Source: JADFRD01 sp964538995 | Lineage (GTDB): Bacteria; Fidelibacterota; Marinisomatia; Marinisomatales; TCS55 | Length of the DNA: 64,000 nt | Direction of reading: 5' to 3' | Assembly: GCA_964538995.1 (NCBI GenBank) | Contig: CAZIFK010000001.1 | Span: 1-64,000, forward strand | In this document: one piece after another, positions 27,435 to 36,595 of the stretch | How positions within the stretch are numbered: the stretch's first letter is position 1 | Layout of the letters: every line of letters begins with the position of its first letter | Notes under the pieces: model-generated | Seen by the model: the letters and a program-made list of their open reading frames with translations, nothing else | What the model was told of the DNA's origin: nothing | Database searches by the model: none | Position numbers and translations under genes: made by a program

Positions 27435-28343
27435 TTAATCACCATGCGGATGAGCTTGCTTATGAATCTCTTTCATTTTTTCCGGTTGAATATGCGTATA
27501 TATCTGGGTGGAAGATAAACTGCTATGTCCTAGCAAATCTTTCAGTGCTCTGATGTCTGCCCCCCGCTCAAGCATATGAGTTGCGAATGAATGTCGTAAG
27601 GTATGGGGTCCGAGCGATGATCCTTCTGCTACGTGCTGAATATACATTTTCACCCTTCTCTGGACTGTTCTAATCGAAATACGTTTATTTTTAGCATTTA
27701 CAAAACATGGTTCTGCTCTTTCTGCAGTTCGTTGACTAATTCCTCGTTTTTGCCAGTAATATTCTAGTGAAATTTTGGCACGATTACCAAAAGGAATCAA
27801 TCTTTCTTTCTTTCCTTTTCCTAAAACTCGCACTAGCTGTTGTTCAAACTGAAAATTACTAAAATTCAGTTGTACGAGTTCACTTAAACGCATTCCAGTG
27901 CTGTAAAATAATTCTAAAATTGCTTTGTCGCGAACTCCAGTGATTGTAGTCATATCAGGAAAATTCATCAGTTCATCAATCATTTTTTCATTAATGAAAA
28001 CAGGTAATGATTTTGGCGTCTTCGGTGTTCGGACTTCTGTAGCCGGATTCACATCTATAATATTATTGGATAAAAGGTATTTAAAAAAAGACTTAATTGT
28101 GGCCAATCTTCGCGCAACTGTTTTACTGGCAAAGCCTTCTTCAAACTCTCTGCCTAAAAAATGACGAATGGTTTGTTTATCTATATCCTTAAATGACCAA
28201 ATAGATTTACCGACGTATGAAGTAATAAATGAATAAAAGCGATCAAGATCATGGTTATAGGATTTGAGTGTATGGACAGAATATCCCTTTTCTTTTTCAA
28301 TGTAGTTTTTAAAGTCGGTTATGTAAATATCCGATTTAGCCAT
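27435..28343 (-). CDS. Tyrosine recombinase XerC/XerD
   Basis: Site-specific recombinase of 302 residues that resolves chromosome dimers at dif. The SAM-like N-terminal core-binding domain (about 5-95) is followed by the catalytic domain with the full set of residues: Arg152 (STGMRLSELV), Lys176 (LGKGKKER), His247 and Arg250 (HTLRHSFATHML), His273 (LLGHSS) and nucleophile Tyr282 (TQIYTH). Length and housekeeping neighbours argue against a mobile-element integrase. Whether it is XerC, XerD or a single XerH-like enzyme cannot be told. It overlaps the end of rluD by eight bases. Confidence 0.93.
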   Translation of the reverse strand: MAKSDIYITDFKNYIEKEKGYSVHTLKSYNHDLDRFYSFITSYVGKSIWSFKDIDKQTIRHFLGREFEEGFASKTVARRLATIKSFFKYLLSNNIIDVNPATEVRTPKTPKSLPVFINEKMIDELMNFPDMTTITGVRDKAILELFYSTGMRLSELVQLNFSNFQFEQQLVRVLGKGKKERLIPFGNRAKISLEYYWQKRGISQRTAERAEPCFVNAKNKRISIRTVQRRVKMYIQHVAEGSSLGPHTLRHSFATHMLERGADIRALKDLLGHSSLSSTQIYTHIQPEKMKEIHKQAHPHGD

Positions 28344-29304
28344 AATGCTGAGTTAAATGATCTAACAGTGCTTGCATATCGGCAGGTAGCTCCGTTTCAA
28401 ACTTAACAATTTTTCCTGTTTCAGGATGACTAAAACTTATTTCTTTTGCATGCAATGCATGGCGTCCTAATTGTTTTACTATTTTTTTAAGATCCTTCTG
28501 CACTTCGGGTAAGAATCCTTTTATTCTATTAAACCCTCCTTTGTATTTCATATCGTGCACGATTGGGTGGTGAACATGTTGACAATGGACTCTTATTTGA
28601 TGGGTGCGACCTGTTTTTGGATAGAATTCCAAAAAACTCATATAACGAAAATAATTTAAAACTTTATAATGTGTTTCCGCGCTTTTTCCACCTGCATCAA
28701 CGTGATAAGATGTCGGATCTTTTCTGTTACGCCTGATGGCAGCATTGATTATTCCTTCATCCTCTTTCCACTCCCCCCAAGTCAAACCAACGTATGTTTT
28801 TGATACTAATCTATTTTGAAATTGATCTGCGATGATACGATGAGCATTATTGGTTTTTGCTGTTACAATGATACCTGATGTCTCCTGATCTAATCGGTGT
28901 ACAATTCCCGGTCTTAAAGGTCCGTTGACTGTCGATAATTCATTATAATGATATTTCAATCCATGCACTAATGTTCCAGAAGATTGGCCGGTTCCCGGGT
29001 GAACAATCAACCCGGATGGTTTATTTACGACAAGGATCGACTCATCTTCATGCACAATTTCTAAAGGAATATTTTCAGGTAGAATTTCTGGTATGTCTGC
29101 TTCATCAGCCATCTGTTTAATAGTAATAACATCGCCGTTTTGAAGCTGATAACCTGTTTTTACACCAGAGTCATTAACCAATATATTTATATTTTTAATC
29201 ATCCTCTGAATTCGAGATCGTGAGGAATCAGCAAAAATGGTTACTAAATAGTGATCCAGACGCTGGTGATCATCGTTTGAATACACCAGTTTTTTAATAT
29301 TCAA
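28336..29304 (-). CDS. rluD: Ribosomal large subunit pseudouridine synthase, RluA/RluD family
   Basis: Isomerises uridines in 23S rRNA. An N-terminal S4 RNA-binding domain (about 14-75: LDHYLVTIFADSSRSRIQRM) precedes the RluA catalytic domain with the signature HRLDQETSG; Asp139 is the nucleophile. 322 residues is the standard RluD size. The start is a TTG that overlaps the lspA stop (TTGA). lspA-rluD is a widely conserved gene pair, which supports RluD rather than RluC. Cytoplasmic. Confidence 0.93.
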   Translation of the reverse strand: MNIKKLVYSNDDHQRLDHYLVTIFADSSRSRIQRMIKNINILVNDSGVKTGYQLQNGDVITIKQMADEADIPEILPENIPLEIVHEDESILVVNKPSGLIVHPGTGQSSGTLVHGLKYHYNELSTVNGPLRPGIVHRLDQETSGIIVTAKTNNAHRIIADQFQNRLVSKTYVGLTWGEWKEDEGIINAAIRRNRKDPTSYHVDAGGKSAETHYKVLNYFRYMSFLEFYPKTGRTHQIRVHCQHVHHPIVHDMKYKGGFNRIKGFLPEVQKDLKKIVKQLGRHALHAKEISFSHPETGKIVKFETELPADMQALLDHLTQHYG

Positions 29305-29774
29305 GAAGCTGTTTCTGCCTGGAGTTTTGGTTGAATAAAAAATGAAAAATATAGAAAAATGGACATCCCAACCGTTACAGAGGAATCGGCCACATTAAAA
29401 ATGTACCAATGAAAATCACCAATCATAAAATCAAAAAAATCCACTACTTCACCAAACAAGATTCTATCAATTAAATTTCCAACCGCCCCACCCAAAATCA
29501 TGGATAGTGAAAGTCTCATCATTAAATGGTTTTCCTTTTCCTGCCACAGATACCAAAAGAGGAAAATCGTCAGCAAAATTGATAATGTAGAAAACACATA
29601 AATACCTCCCGGGAAATTTAAACCAAAAGCCATTCCATCATTTGTTACAAAGGTTATATGAAAAAAATTCGGTATAACCGGAATAGAATCATAGAGAGAA
29701 AGGTATGAGCGTATTAGTGCTTTTGTAATTTGGTCCAGGATCACGACAATCACGCTCACCTGCAGAATTTTCAT
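29301..29774 (-). CDS. lspA: Lipoprotein signal peptidase (signal peptidase II)
   Basis: Aspartyl protease of the inner membrane that removes signal peptides from diacylglyceryl-prolipoproteins. Of 157 residues, four transmembrane helices are visible; conserved blocks are ILDQITKA at 12-19, FVTNDGMAFG at 42-51, GGAVGNLIDRILFGEVVDFF (95-114) and FNVADSSVTVG (126-136). Catalytic aspartates should be Asp112 and Asp130. The window encodes many lipoproteins that this enzyme would process. ATG overlaps the upstream gene stop (ATGA) and its own stop overlaps the rluD start. Confidence 0.96.
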   Translation of the reverse strand: MKILQVSVIVVILDQITKALIRSYLSLYDSIPVIPNFFHITFVTNDGMAFGLNFPGGIYVFSTLSILLTIFLFWYLWQEKENHLMMRLSLSMILGGAVGNLIDRILFGEVVDFFDFMIGDFHWYIFNVADSSVTVGMSIFLYFSFFIQPKLQAETAS

Positions 29775-30163
29775 GTTAAGTTGAGTTTATCTTTTGTTTT
29801 ACACTCTACACATTTAGTCGCATTTGGAACTTCGATCATTCGTTCTTCGGCAATTAGTTCACCGCAAATATTACAAACACCAAACTCTTCTTTATCAATA
29901 CGTTCCAATGCCAATGAAAGATTATGATAATAATCACTTTCACGGCTCATGAGCATATAATTCTTTTCCTTTTCAAAGGAATCAGAACCTGCATCAGCCA
30001 TATGAACGCTGTACACAGAATCTTGAGACAGACCAGCTTTTGGGTTTCCTTTATCTAAGAGACCTTCCTTGAGTTCTTCCATATCTCTAGTGACTTCATC
30101 CATTTTAGTTAAAATGGATTTACGAAATTTGTTTAGTTTTACTTTAGTATATTTTTTAGCCAC
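29771..30163 (-). CDS. DksA/TraR-type zinc finger protein
   Basis: A 130-residue cytoplasmic regulator of the DksA/TraR C4 family. The N-terminal part is a helical coiled-coil-like hairpin; the C4 zinc finger uses Cys97, Cys100, Cys118 and Cys121 (CNICGELI...KCVECK). Proteins of this type bind the RNA polymerase secondary channel and, with ppGpp, alter promoter choice; some FCB versions encoded next to ileS/lspA are of unproven function. The start is GTG with AAAGGA six bases upstream. It lies twelve bases downstream of ileS, part of the ileS-dksA-lspA-rluD run. Confidence 0.9.
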   Translation of the reverse strand: MAKKYTKVKLNKFRKSILTKMDEVTRDMEELKEGLLDKGNPKAGLSQDSVYSVHMADAGSDSFEKEKNYMLMSRESDYYHNLSLALERIDKEEFGVCNICGELIAEERMIEVPNATKCVECKTKDKLNLT

Positions 30164-30175
30164 AATTTTTCCTTT

Positions 30176-33100
30176 CTACGTATTCTTTCGCTCAATACTT
30201 ATTGTTAATTCTTGTCCTTGTATATTTACAGTAGATTCGTATTCACCTTTTTTATTTGAACCAGTTAATTCTACCGCCAATGTCTCATTACAAAAGAATT
30301 CTTCAAATTCTTTCACCGCATTGCCTACAGGACTATGGAGTAAACCATGAATAATAATGCGATCTTCAACCGCGAAATTAGCATTTTTTCGCATAATTTG
30401 CACGTGGCGAATGAGATCACGCACCATTCCTTCCCGAAGTAATTCTTCATCCAATTCAGTTGTTAGGCCAACAATCACTCCACCATCCATTTCTGTAGTG
30501 TAACCATCTGCAGATTCCGTTTCTACAACAAACGCATCTTTTTCGAGGACCAGTGTTTCATCTTCAATTGTGATTTTAACTGACTTTTGTGACTTTAGGG
30601 ACAGGACAATTTCATTTACATCCGTAGCGCTGATGGAATTTCGAATATCATTCAAACGTTGTCCGTATTGTTGACCCAAAAATGGAAGATTTGGTTTCAC
30701 ATTGTATCTTATCAGAGTCATTGCTGAAGTTGTTTTTTCCAACTGCTTCACATTGAGTTCTTCCAGAATCACCTTTTTATTTTCTTGAATAAATGCTTCA
30801 ATGCTATCGTTTTCCGTAAAATACACTAATTTTGCCAACGGTTGACGAATTTTGAGATTGGCTTTATTTCTGGCGGATCGAGCGAGTTCAACAATCTTCC
30901 GCATTGCGTCAACTTGCTCCATTAAAGTAAGATCGATTTTTGAATCATCGACATTTGGAAAGTCGCACAAATGGACACTTTCCGGAACATTATCTACTGA
31001 ATTCCTCACCAGATTCTGATAAATGTTTTCCGTAACAAATGGTAAACTGGGCGCTAAAACTCTGATGGTAGTAAACAGTACTTCGTAAAGCGTATGGTAC
31101 GCCACCAGTTTATCACTATCGTCTTCCGTTTTCCAAAAACGCCGTCTGTTCCTGCGAATGTACCAGTTGGATAAATCATCTAAAAATTTATTAAAAGATT
31201 TCATGAACTTGTCTACTCTGAATGATTCATATGCTACTTTAGCCTCACCGATCATACCATGCATTTTAGAAATAATCCATTTATCCAAAATGGTCTGATC
31301 ATTTGTATTATATGATGTTTTAGAAGGCGAGAATCCATCTACATTCGCATACGTAGCAAAAAATGAATATGAATTCCAAAGCTGAATCAATTTTTTTCGG
31401 ACTTCATCGGCATGTTCGTAACCAAATAATAAATTGTGTTCCACATTCTGTGAAGCATACATCCAGCGCATAACATCCACACCCATTTTTTCAGCAGCAT
31501 CATCAAACCAGATAGCATTCCCCCAGGATTTATGCATGTCCCGACCGGTTTCGTCTTTCACAAGAGCATGACCTAATACTGTTTTAAAAGGTGCAGTTTC
31601 CTCAAGACAAGCAGACATTGCAAGTAATGAATAAAACCAGTTTCTGAATTGGCCTGGAAAACATTCGGTTATAAAATCGCCTGGAAACCATTCTTTCCAG
31701 TAATTATTATCTGTTGTATATCCCATAGTAGAAAAAGGAACAATACCTGCATCCAGCCAGGGATTACCCACATCCTTAATACGTTCTCCGATCAAACCGG
31801 TTTTCGGATGTTTGATTTTTACTTTGTCAATCCATGGACGATGGGGAGTATGACCCTCAAATTCATCCCACCCTTCTACAGCCAGTTCCTTTAATTCTTC
31901 ACGGGATCCAACTACAAAAAACGATCCATCTTCAAAGGTCCAAATAGGCAATGCTAATCCCCAAAAACGCTTTTTGGAGATCATCCAGTCGCTCATATTA
32001 TCGAGCCATTCATGTTCGCGATCCTGACCCCATTCCGGGATCCATTCAATGTCGTCAACAATTTTCTTGATTTTATCGCGCCAGTCCATATTGATATACC
32101 ATTCATCCACCAAGCGGAAAACGAGTTCATCACCAGACCGCCAACAATGGGGATAAATGTGAGGATAATCTTCAACATAAACGAGGAACCCACGATTCTT
32201 CAAGTCATCAATAATAGCTTGGGTCGTTTCCGGTTTCGTGGCTGTTTGGCCTTCTAGCCAACCAAATTTCTCGATGAACTTTGATTCACCATCAAGCGGT
32301 GCAATATTAACCAATCCTAGCTTTTTTCCAACTTTATGGTCTATATCTCCGCAGCCTGGAGCCATGTGAACAATACCTGTTCCTTCACCGGCAACAACGA
32401 TATCATTTCCAATACTGTCTTTACCGGGATCAATCACACGATGTTGACTGACAGCAGAAGCGTTCTTTTCCTTTAATTCATCATTGATAAACGGGAAACC
32501 ACCTGGTTCGTTTTGGGCATCCATCTCATCAAATGGTCCTTCATATTCCCAGCCTACCATTTCAGATCCTTTGATAGTCCCCAATTCTTCATATCCACCG
32601 TGTTCCTTGAAAATTTGAGCAATCGTCTTCAGTTTAGGAACTCCGTCTACCCATTGTTTCTTATCTTTAAATTGTTTCTCCAGACGCTGGTATTCAAGAT
32701 TTTCTTTTACAAAATAATAAACAGACCCGTCAGCGGCTTTAAGTTTAACATAATCAAGGTTTACATTCACACCGACGACAACATTCGATGTTAACGTCCA
32801 GGGTGTTGTTGTCCAAATAAGTAAATATTCATTTTCCCTGCTTTTGATTGGAAATCGGATAAAAACTGATTTATGCGCTACAAGCTTCCGCCCTTCAACA
32901 ATTTCCATTTGTGAATAGGACGTTCCGGACCGGCCACTCCACGGAACAACGTCATTCCCTCGATACACTTTTCCTTCGTTGAACAGCTTTTTTAAAAATG
33001 TCCAGATGGTATAATTATTTTCCTCGGACATAGTAAAGTATGAATTTTCCCAATCCATCCAATAACCAAGCCGTTTTGACTGCTCAGTCTGAACACCTGA

Positions 33101-33481
33101 ATATTTTTCCACCCTTTCTTTACAGAGATTTACAAATTTCTCAATTCCAAATTCTTCCACATCTCGCTTTGATTTAAAACCAAGTTCCTTCTCCACTTCA
33201 ATCTCAACCCAAAGACCCTGGCAATCAAACCCATTTTGATAACGCAGCTCGTGGCCGGTCATGGCCTTATATCGGTTGTATATATCTTTTAGCGTTCTAC
33301 CCCAGGCATGGTGGACGCCCATGGGATTATTTGCTGTGATTGGCCCATCGATAAATGACCACTTCGGTTTGCCTTTATTTGCAGCGACACGTTTTTGAAA
33401 AATATCGTTCTTTTCCCAGAACTCGAGGATATCGTGTTCTTGTTTTACAAAGTCAACTTTTGGATTTACTTTTTCTATCAT
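30176..33481 (-). CDS. ileS: Isoleucyl-tRNA synthetase
   Basis: Class I aminoacyl-tRNA synthetase of about 1,101 residues that charges tRNA-Ile, with an inserted CP1 editing domain. Catalytic signature motifs are variants: HIGH appears as HHAWG (near 57-61 from the ATG) and KMSKS as DMHKS in GRDMHKSWGNAI. The block LRYQNGFDCQGLWVEIEVEK and the anticodon-binding C-terminal domain (about 760-1000) identify IleRS. Similar variants are, from memory, known in some other bacterial IleRS. A TTG two codons upstream (33487) is also in frame; the ATG at 33481 is preferred. Adjacent dksA-lspA-rluD fits the common ileS-lspA arrangement. Confidence 0.95.
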   Translation of the reverse strand: MIEKVNPKVDFVKQEHDILEFWEKNDIFQKRVAANKGKPKWSFIDGPITANNPMGVHHAWGRTLKDIYNRYKAMTGHELRYQNGFDCQGLWVEIEVEKELGFKSKRDVEEFGIEKFVNLCKERVEKYSGVQTEQSKRLGYWMDWENSYFTMSEENNYTIWTFLKKLFNEGKVYRGNDVVPWSGRSGTSYSQMEIVEGRKLVAHKSVFIRFPIKSRENEYLLIWTTTPWTLTSNVVVGVNVNLDYVKLKAADGSVYYFVKENLEYQRLEKQFKDKKQWVDGVPKLKTIAQIFKEHGGYEELGTIKGSEMVGWEYEGPFDEMDAQNEPGGFPFINDELKEKNASAVSQHRVIDPGKDSIGNDIVVAGEGTGIVHMAPGCGDIDHKVGKKLGLVNIAPLDGESKFIEKFGWLEGQTATKPETTQAIIDDLKNRGFLVYVEDYPHIYPHCWRSGDELVFRLVDEWYINMDWRDKIKKIVDDIEWIPEWGQDREHEWLDNMSDWMISKKRFWGLALPIWTFEDGSFFVVGSREELKELAVEGWDEFEGHTPHRPWIDKVKIKHPKTGLIGERIKDVGNPWLDAGIVPFSTMGYTTDNNYWKEWFPGDFITECFPGQFRNWFYSLLAMSACLEETAPFKTVLGHALVKDETGRDMHKSWGNAIWFDDAAEKMGVDVMRWMYASQNVEHNLLFGYEHADEVRKKLIQLWNSYSFFATYANVDGFSPSKTSYNTNDQTILDKWIISKMHGMIGEAKVAYESFRVDKFMKSFNKFLDDLSNWYIRRNRRRFWKTEDDSDKLVAYHTLYEVLFTTIRVLAPSLPFVTENIYQNLVRNSVDNVPESVHLCDFPNVDDSKIDLTLMEQVDAMRKIVELARSARNKANLKIRQPLAKLVYFTENDSIEAFIQENKKVILEELNVKQLEKTTSAMTLIRYNVKPNLPFLGQQYGQRLNDIRNSISATDVNEIVLSLKSQKSVKITIEDETLVLEKDAFVVETESADGYTTEMDGGVIVGLTTELDEELLREGMVRDLIRHVQIMRKNANFAVEDRIIIHGLLHSPVGNAVKEFEEFFCNETLAVELTGSNKKGEYESTVNIQGQELTISIERKNT

Positions 33482-33671
33482 TGTCAATCAAAATTTGGGT
33501 GCGGAAATTACTCCGAATCATGAATGGATACAATTAATCATGATGTAATAATAGTGGATTGAAAAACCTGCGTACCTCTGAGGAGGCGACAAGAAATAAT
33601 CTCAAACACATTAACACGATAACACTAAAACACTTCCTTTTTCTTGTCACAGTAGTGAGGTATTTTTAGTC
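33482..33671. other. Divergent promoter region with a possible structured leader
   Basis: The 190-base spacer between ileS and the eIF2B-like gene. Six-base arms TACCTC (33573-33578) and GAGGTA (33657-33662) enclose a second pair GACAAGA (33588-33594) and TCTTGTC (33642-33648), so the RNA of the + strand could fold into one long interrupted hairpin ending just before the ATG at 33672. It may be a leader that controls the downstream gene, or a chance fold. Confidence 0.4.
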
Positions 33672-34373
33672 ATGGCTTCACTTAAAAATTTACTCAATGA
33701 TAACGTTCAAGGAGCAACCTCTATTTTTAAAGATGCTCTAATATTGTTTTTGTCTGAAAACGATCTTGGCACCATCAAGTATGGCATTGAAAAATTAAAA
33801 GATCGATTTCCTGTTATGGGTTTGTTTGTAAACCTATGGCAGCAGATTAATACAAAGAAAACCGCAGGGGAAATTCATCATATACTGGCAGATCTTAATA
33901 ACCGTCTGAATACTTCATTCAAGCAAGTAATCAAAAATGCAGAAAGCCAATTACCAAATGAGTGTCGAGCGATTACTATTTCCCATTCCAGTTATGTCAG
34001 AGAATTGATCATCAATAATAAAGAGAAAATGAATATTGTTTATTGTTTGGAATCAGCGCCGGAATTTGAAGGAAAAGAATTGGCAAGACTCCTCAAAGAT
34101 AATGGAATTGATTCATGTGCTTTACCAGATACTGGTTACCAATCACAATTCACTAAGATTACACATGCTATTGTTGGGTCAGATTTAATCGGTGAACATT
34201 TTTTCATCAATAAATCCGGAACGAAGAATCTTGTTGAAACAACTATTAAGCGGGGAAAAAACATTTGGATATTGGGAGATGAACTACGCTTTGTATCAGA
34301 TTATATTCCTGAAAACATTCCAGATACGTTTGAAATAATACCTATTAGGGATGAATTCAGAGTTTTTAGGTAA
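33672..34373 (+). CDS. eIF2B alpha/beta/delta-like protein (MtnA/R15P isomerase superfamily)
   Basis: A 233-residue cytoplasmic protein whose C-terminal half follows the eIF2B/MtnA pattern: YCLESAPEFEGKELARLLKDNGI, then THAIVGSDLIGEHFFINKSGT, and a final KNIWILGDELRFV. In the superfamily these loops bind sugar phosphates (methylthioribose-1-P or ribose-1,5-bisphosphate) or nucleotides. The strict MtnA catalytic Cys/Asp pair is not evident (GSD holds an Asp, no TVRP Cys motif), and the N-terminal part is short. Function is therefore unknown; a sugar-phosphate isomerase relative is most likely. Probably monocistronic, with a possible hairpin leader upstream. Confidence 0.75.
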   Translation: MASLKNLLNDNVQGATSIFKDALILFLSENDLGTIKYGIEKLKDRFPVMGLFVNLWQQINTKKTAGEIHHILADLNNRLNTSFKQVIKNAESQLPNECRAITISHSSYVRELIINNKEKMNIVYCLESAPEFEGKELARLLKDNGIDSCALPDTGYQSQFTKITHAIVGSDLIGEHFFINKSGTKNLVETTIKRGKNIWILGDELRFVSDYIPENIPDTFEIIPIRDEFRVFR

Positions 34374-34549
34374 TAACCTTTCAAAGAATGAAATCCTTAC
34401 CATCAACATAGGTTGACAGATTCCGCATTTCTTTTCGCTGTGGATACATCTAATATATCCAGCTATCGGATAATTAATAGAATCCATTATAATATTTTCT
34501 GAAATTAGTAAGTTCTGCCTGCAAATATATCATTTTAATCGGAGATTCA

Positions 34550-34966
34550 ATGAAACAAAACATTATTCTGATACTAACATTCACCTTCTTTCTTGGGGCT
34601 TGTGATATATTAAAAAAACGGCAGGATAAAATAAATCCCATACAATTGGAACCACGGAAATTTACCTCATCAAATTTACAGATTATCAAGGGAAGTGGAG
34701 ATTGGAGTTCCACGCCATTCCAAATAAATTCACCACTTTTAAAAATTGTTTGCACGTATAAAAATCAGACTCCGGATAGCGATTTCGTTCTGTATCTCAT
34801 AGAACAAGGAAAATCCATAGCTACTCACGGTGGGCTCCCAATTCTAATTGGGAATGATAAAAGTAAACAGGAGGCTACCGTGAAAGTAGAACCGGGGAAA
34901 TATTATTTTCATATTATCGCTAGCAACATAACATGGCAATTACAGGCTTTCGAAAAGGAGTCATAG
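34550..34966 (+). CDS. Small lipoprotein, unknown function
   Basis: A 138-residue lipoprotein: the signal MKQNIILILTFTFFLGAC ends in the lipobox LGAC with Cys18. The mature part looks beta-rich (FQINSPLLKIVCTYKN, DFVLYLIEQGK, VKVEPGKYYFHIIA), like a small jelly-roll or Ig-type domain. No family recognised. GGAG lies seven bases before the ATG, giving good start evidence. It is followed by a convergent HtrA gene. It should sit in the outer or inner membrane facing the periplasm. Confidence 0.75.
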   Translation: MKQNIILILTFTFFLGACDILKKRQDKINPIQLEPRKFTSSNLQIIKGSGDWSSTPFQINSPLLKIVCTYKNQTPDSDFVLYLIEQGKSIATHGGLPILIGNDKSKQEATVKVEPGKYYFHIIASNITWQLQAFEKES

Positions 34967-35007
34967 CAACGTTTCGCGAAAATTTGATAATCGTATAAAG
35001 AAATATT

Positions 35008-36390
35008 TTACATCTCCAAGGTCAAAAAACGAGACACATCTCCTCTTTTTACAAGGAATAAAACAGTGTTCCCTCTGGTTTCTTCATCGAGTAAATTATA
35101 AAATGCATCAATATTTTCCACATCTTTACGTCCAACACGCATAATAACATCACCCGGTCTTAATCCGGTAGAATAGGCTTTACTTCTTCTGTCGATTTCA
35201 GAAACGACCACTCCCTCAATATCTCTTTCAAGATTAAACTCTCTCCTAATGCGTGAATTAACATCTTCAACTCTGAAGCCTAAATCGGATTCATATTCTT
35301 TATCCACTTTAGTAAGCGCACGTGGGTTTTCCGGGAGTTCCTCCAATGTGATATAATATTTTTTCTTTTTGCCATCACGAATTAACTCAACAGTATAGCG
35401 TTTATCGGGAATAGAGCTGGAAACAACATTTTTTAAACGTGAAGATCCTGTAATATTCTTGCTATCAAAAGTGGTAATAATGTCACCGATTTTAATTCCG
35501 GCTTTTTCAGCAGGACTGTTTCTTACCACATCTCCAATCAGTGCACCATCTCTAGTATTCAGATCTAGAGCTCTGGCGGTGGCATCGTCTAGATCTTGTA
35601 TATACACTCCGAGCCAAGAACGAATCACACGGCCCTCATTGATCAAATCATTCATAACCTTTTTAACCATATTGATTGGTATCGCAAAACCAACTCCTCG
35701 ATTCGATCGTTCAAATCCTCCGGTGGCGATGGCTGCATTAATCCCTATCAATTCTCCGTTTAAGTTCACCAACGCTCCACCACTGTTTCCAGGATTGATG
35801 GCGGCATCTGTTTGAATAAAATCTTCATAATTATCATTAGAAATTATATGACTGCGACCTAAGGCACTGACAATTCCTGCCGTAACCGTATGGCTTAAAT
35901 TTTCATTAAATGGACTGCCGATGGCCAACACCCATTCGCCCACACGCAACATATCCGAATCACCCAACTTAATTGCATGCAAATCGTTTGTTTGAATTTT
36001 AATAATTGCTAAATCTGATTTAGGATCAGATCCAACTATTTCAGCATCATATTCCCTCTTATCAATGAGTTTAACGGTAATCTCATCCATATTTTCCACG
36101 ACATGATTATTTGTTAGAATATAGCCATTATCTTTATCGACGATGACGCCGGACCCTAATGCACGAGTTTGAAATTCCTGATCAAAGAATTCATGAGGGA
36201 AAAATTCTTCAAATGGATTTCCCTTATGAAATCGTTCTTGCTTTACTTTTTTGTTTGCCAAGATCGTAACCACTGACGGATTAACCTCCTCTGCAACATC
36301 AGCAAAGGTATTGCTGAATTGAGAAACGACTGAATTTTGTCCCCAGCCAAGTGAAAATAAAATTGTGAATGTTATTAAATATCGTTTCAA
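35008..36390 (-). CDS. HtrA/DegP-type periplasmic serine protease with two PDZ domains
   Basis: Do-type protease/chaperone of the envelope stress response. I place the start at TTG 36390 because GGAG lies eight bases upstream and this gives a clean signal peptide (KRYLITFTILFSLGWGQ); the frame is open further, to 36480, but that extension overlaps a separate sorting-domain remnant. Catalytic triad His96 (LTNNHVV), Asp126 (SDLAII) and Ser203 (NPGNSGGA). Two PDZ domains follow, with carboxylate-binding loops near 275-345 and 375-455. About 460 residues, normal for DegQ/DegP. It degrades misfolded exported proteins; its position beside several secreted proteins is suggestive only. Confidence 0.92.
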   Translation of the reverse strand: MKRYLITFTILFSLGWGQNSVVSQFSNTFADVAEEVNPSVVTILANKKVKQERFHKGNPFEEFFPHEFFDQEFQTRALGSGVIVDKDNGYILTNNHVVENMDEITVKLIDKREYDAEIVGSDPKSDLAIIKIQTNDLHAIKLGDSDMLRVGEWVLAIGSPFNENLSHTVTAGIVSALGRSHIISNDNYEDFIQTDAAINPGNSGGALVNLNGELIGINAAIATGGFERSNRGVGFAIPINMVKKVMNDLINEGRVIRSWLGVYIQDLDDATARALDLNTRDGALIGDVVRNSPAEKAGIKIGDIITTFDSKNITGSSRLKNVVSSSIPDKRYTVELIRDGKKKKYYITLEELPENPRALTKVDKEYESDLGFRVEDVNSRIRREFNLERDIEGVVVSEIDRRSKAYSTGLRPGDVIMRVGRKDVENIDAFYNLLDEETRGNTVLFLVKRGDVSRFLTLEM

Positions 36391-36406
36391 GGTAAATACT
36401 CCAATT

Positions 36407-36535
36407 TTAATTGTTGAATTCATTTGCTGAAATTGTATGCAGGAATGACAAATTGGTTCCAAATGAAAATGGAATATCAAACTGTATCTCTGTCACCTTA
36501 TTAAACGGGTTCGGATATAATGTAAATGCATTCAT
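36407..36535 (-). pseudogene. Remnant of a type IX secretion C-terminal sorting domain
   Basis: A 42-codon frame on the minus strand reads MNAFTLYPNPFNKVTEIQFD... and ends at TAA (36407-36409). The ATG is preceded two codons upstream by an in-frame stop, so no N-terminal cargo remains. The YPNPFN-kVT-eIqFdiPf pattern is the opening of a T9SS sorting domain like those in the three large cargo proteins of the window. After about 25 residues the similarity fades. This looks like the residue of a deleted cargo gene lying between the VCBS-repeat cargo gene and htrA. Expression is unlikely. Confidence 0.65.
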
Positions 36536-36595
36536 ACGTTATTTACTTTCAATTCAATTACATTTCTCGACATTGAAATATGAACGTGAAAACAT

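Noticed and set aside
27435..28343. Mobile-element integrase
   Set aside because: The tyrosine recombinase sits inside a housekeeping run, has XerC/D length and no att sites or cargo nearby.
36391..36480. N-terminal extension of the HtrA gene to 36480
   Set aside because: The extension has no ribosome site, disrupts the signal peptide and overlaps a sorting-domain remnant; TTG 36390 after GGAG is better.
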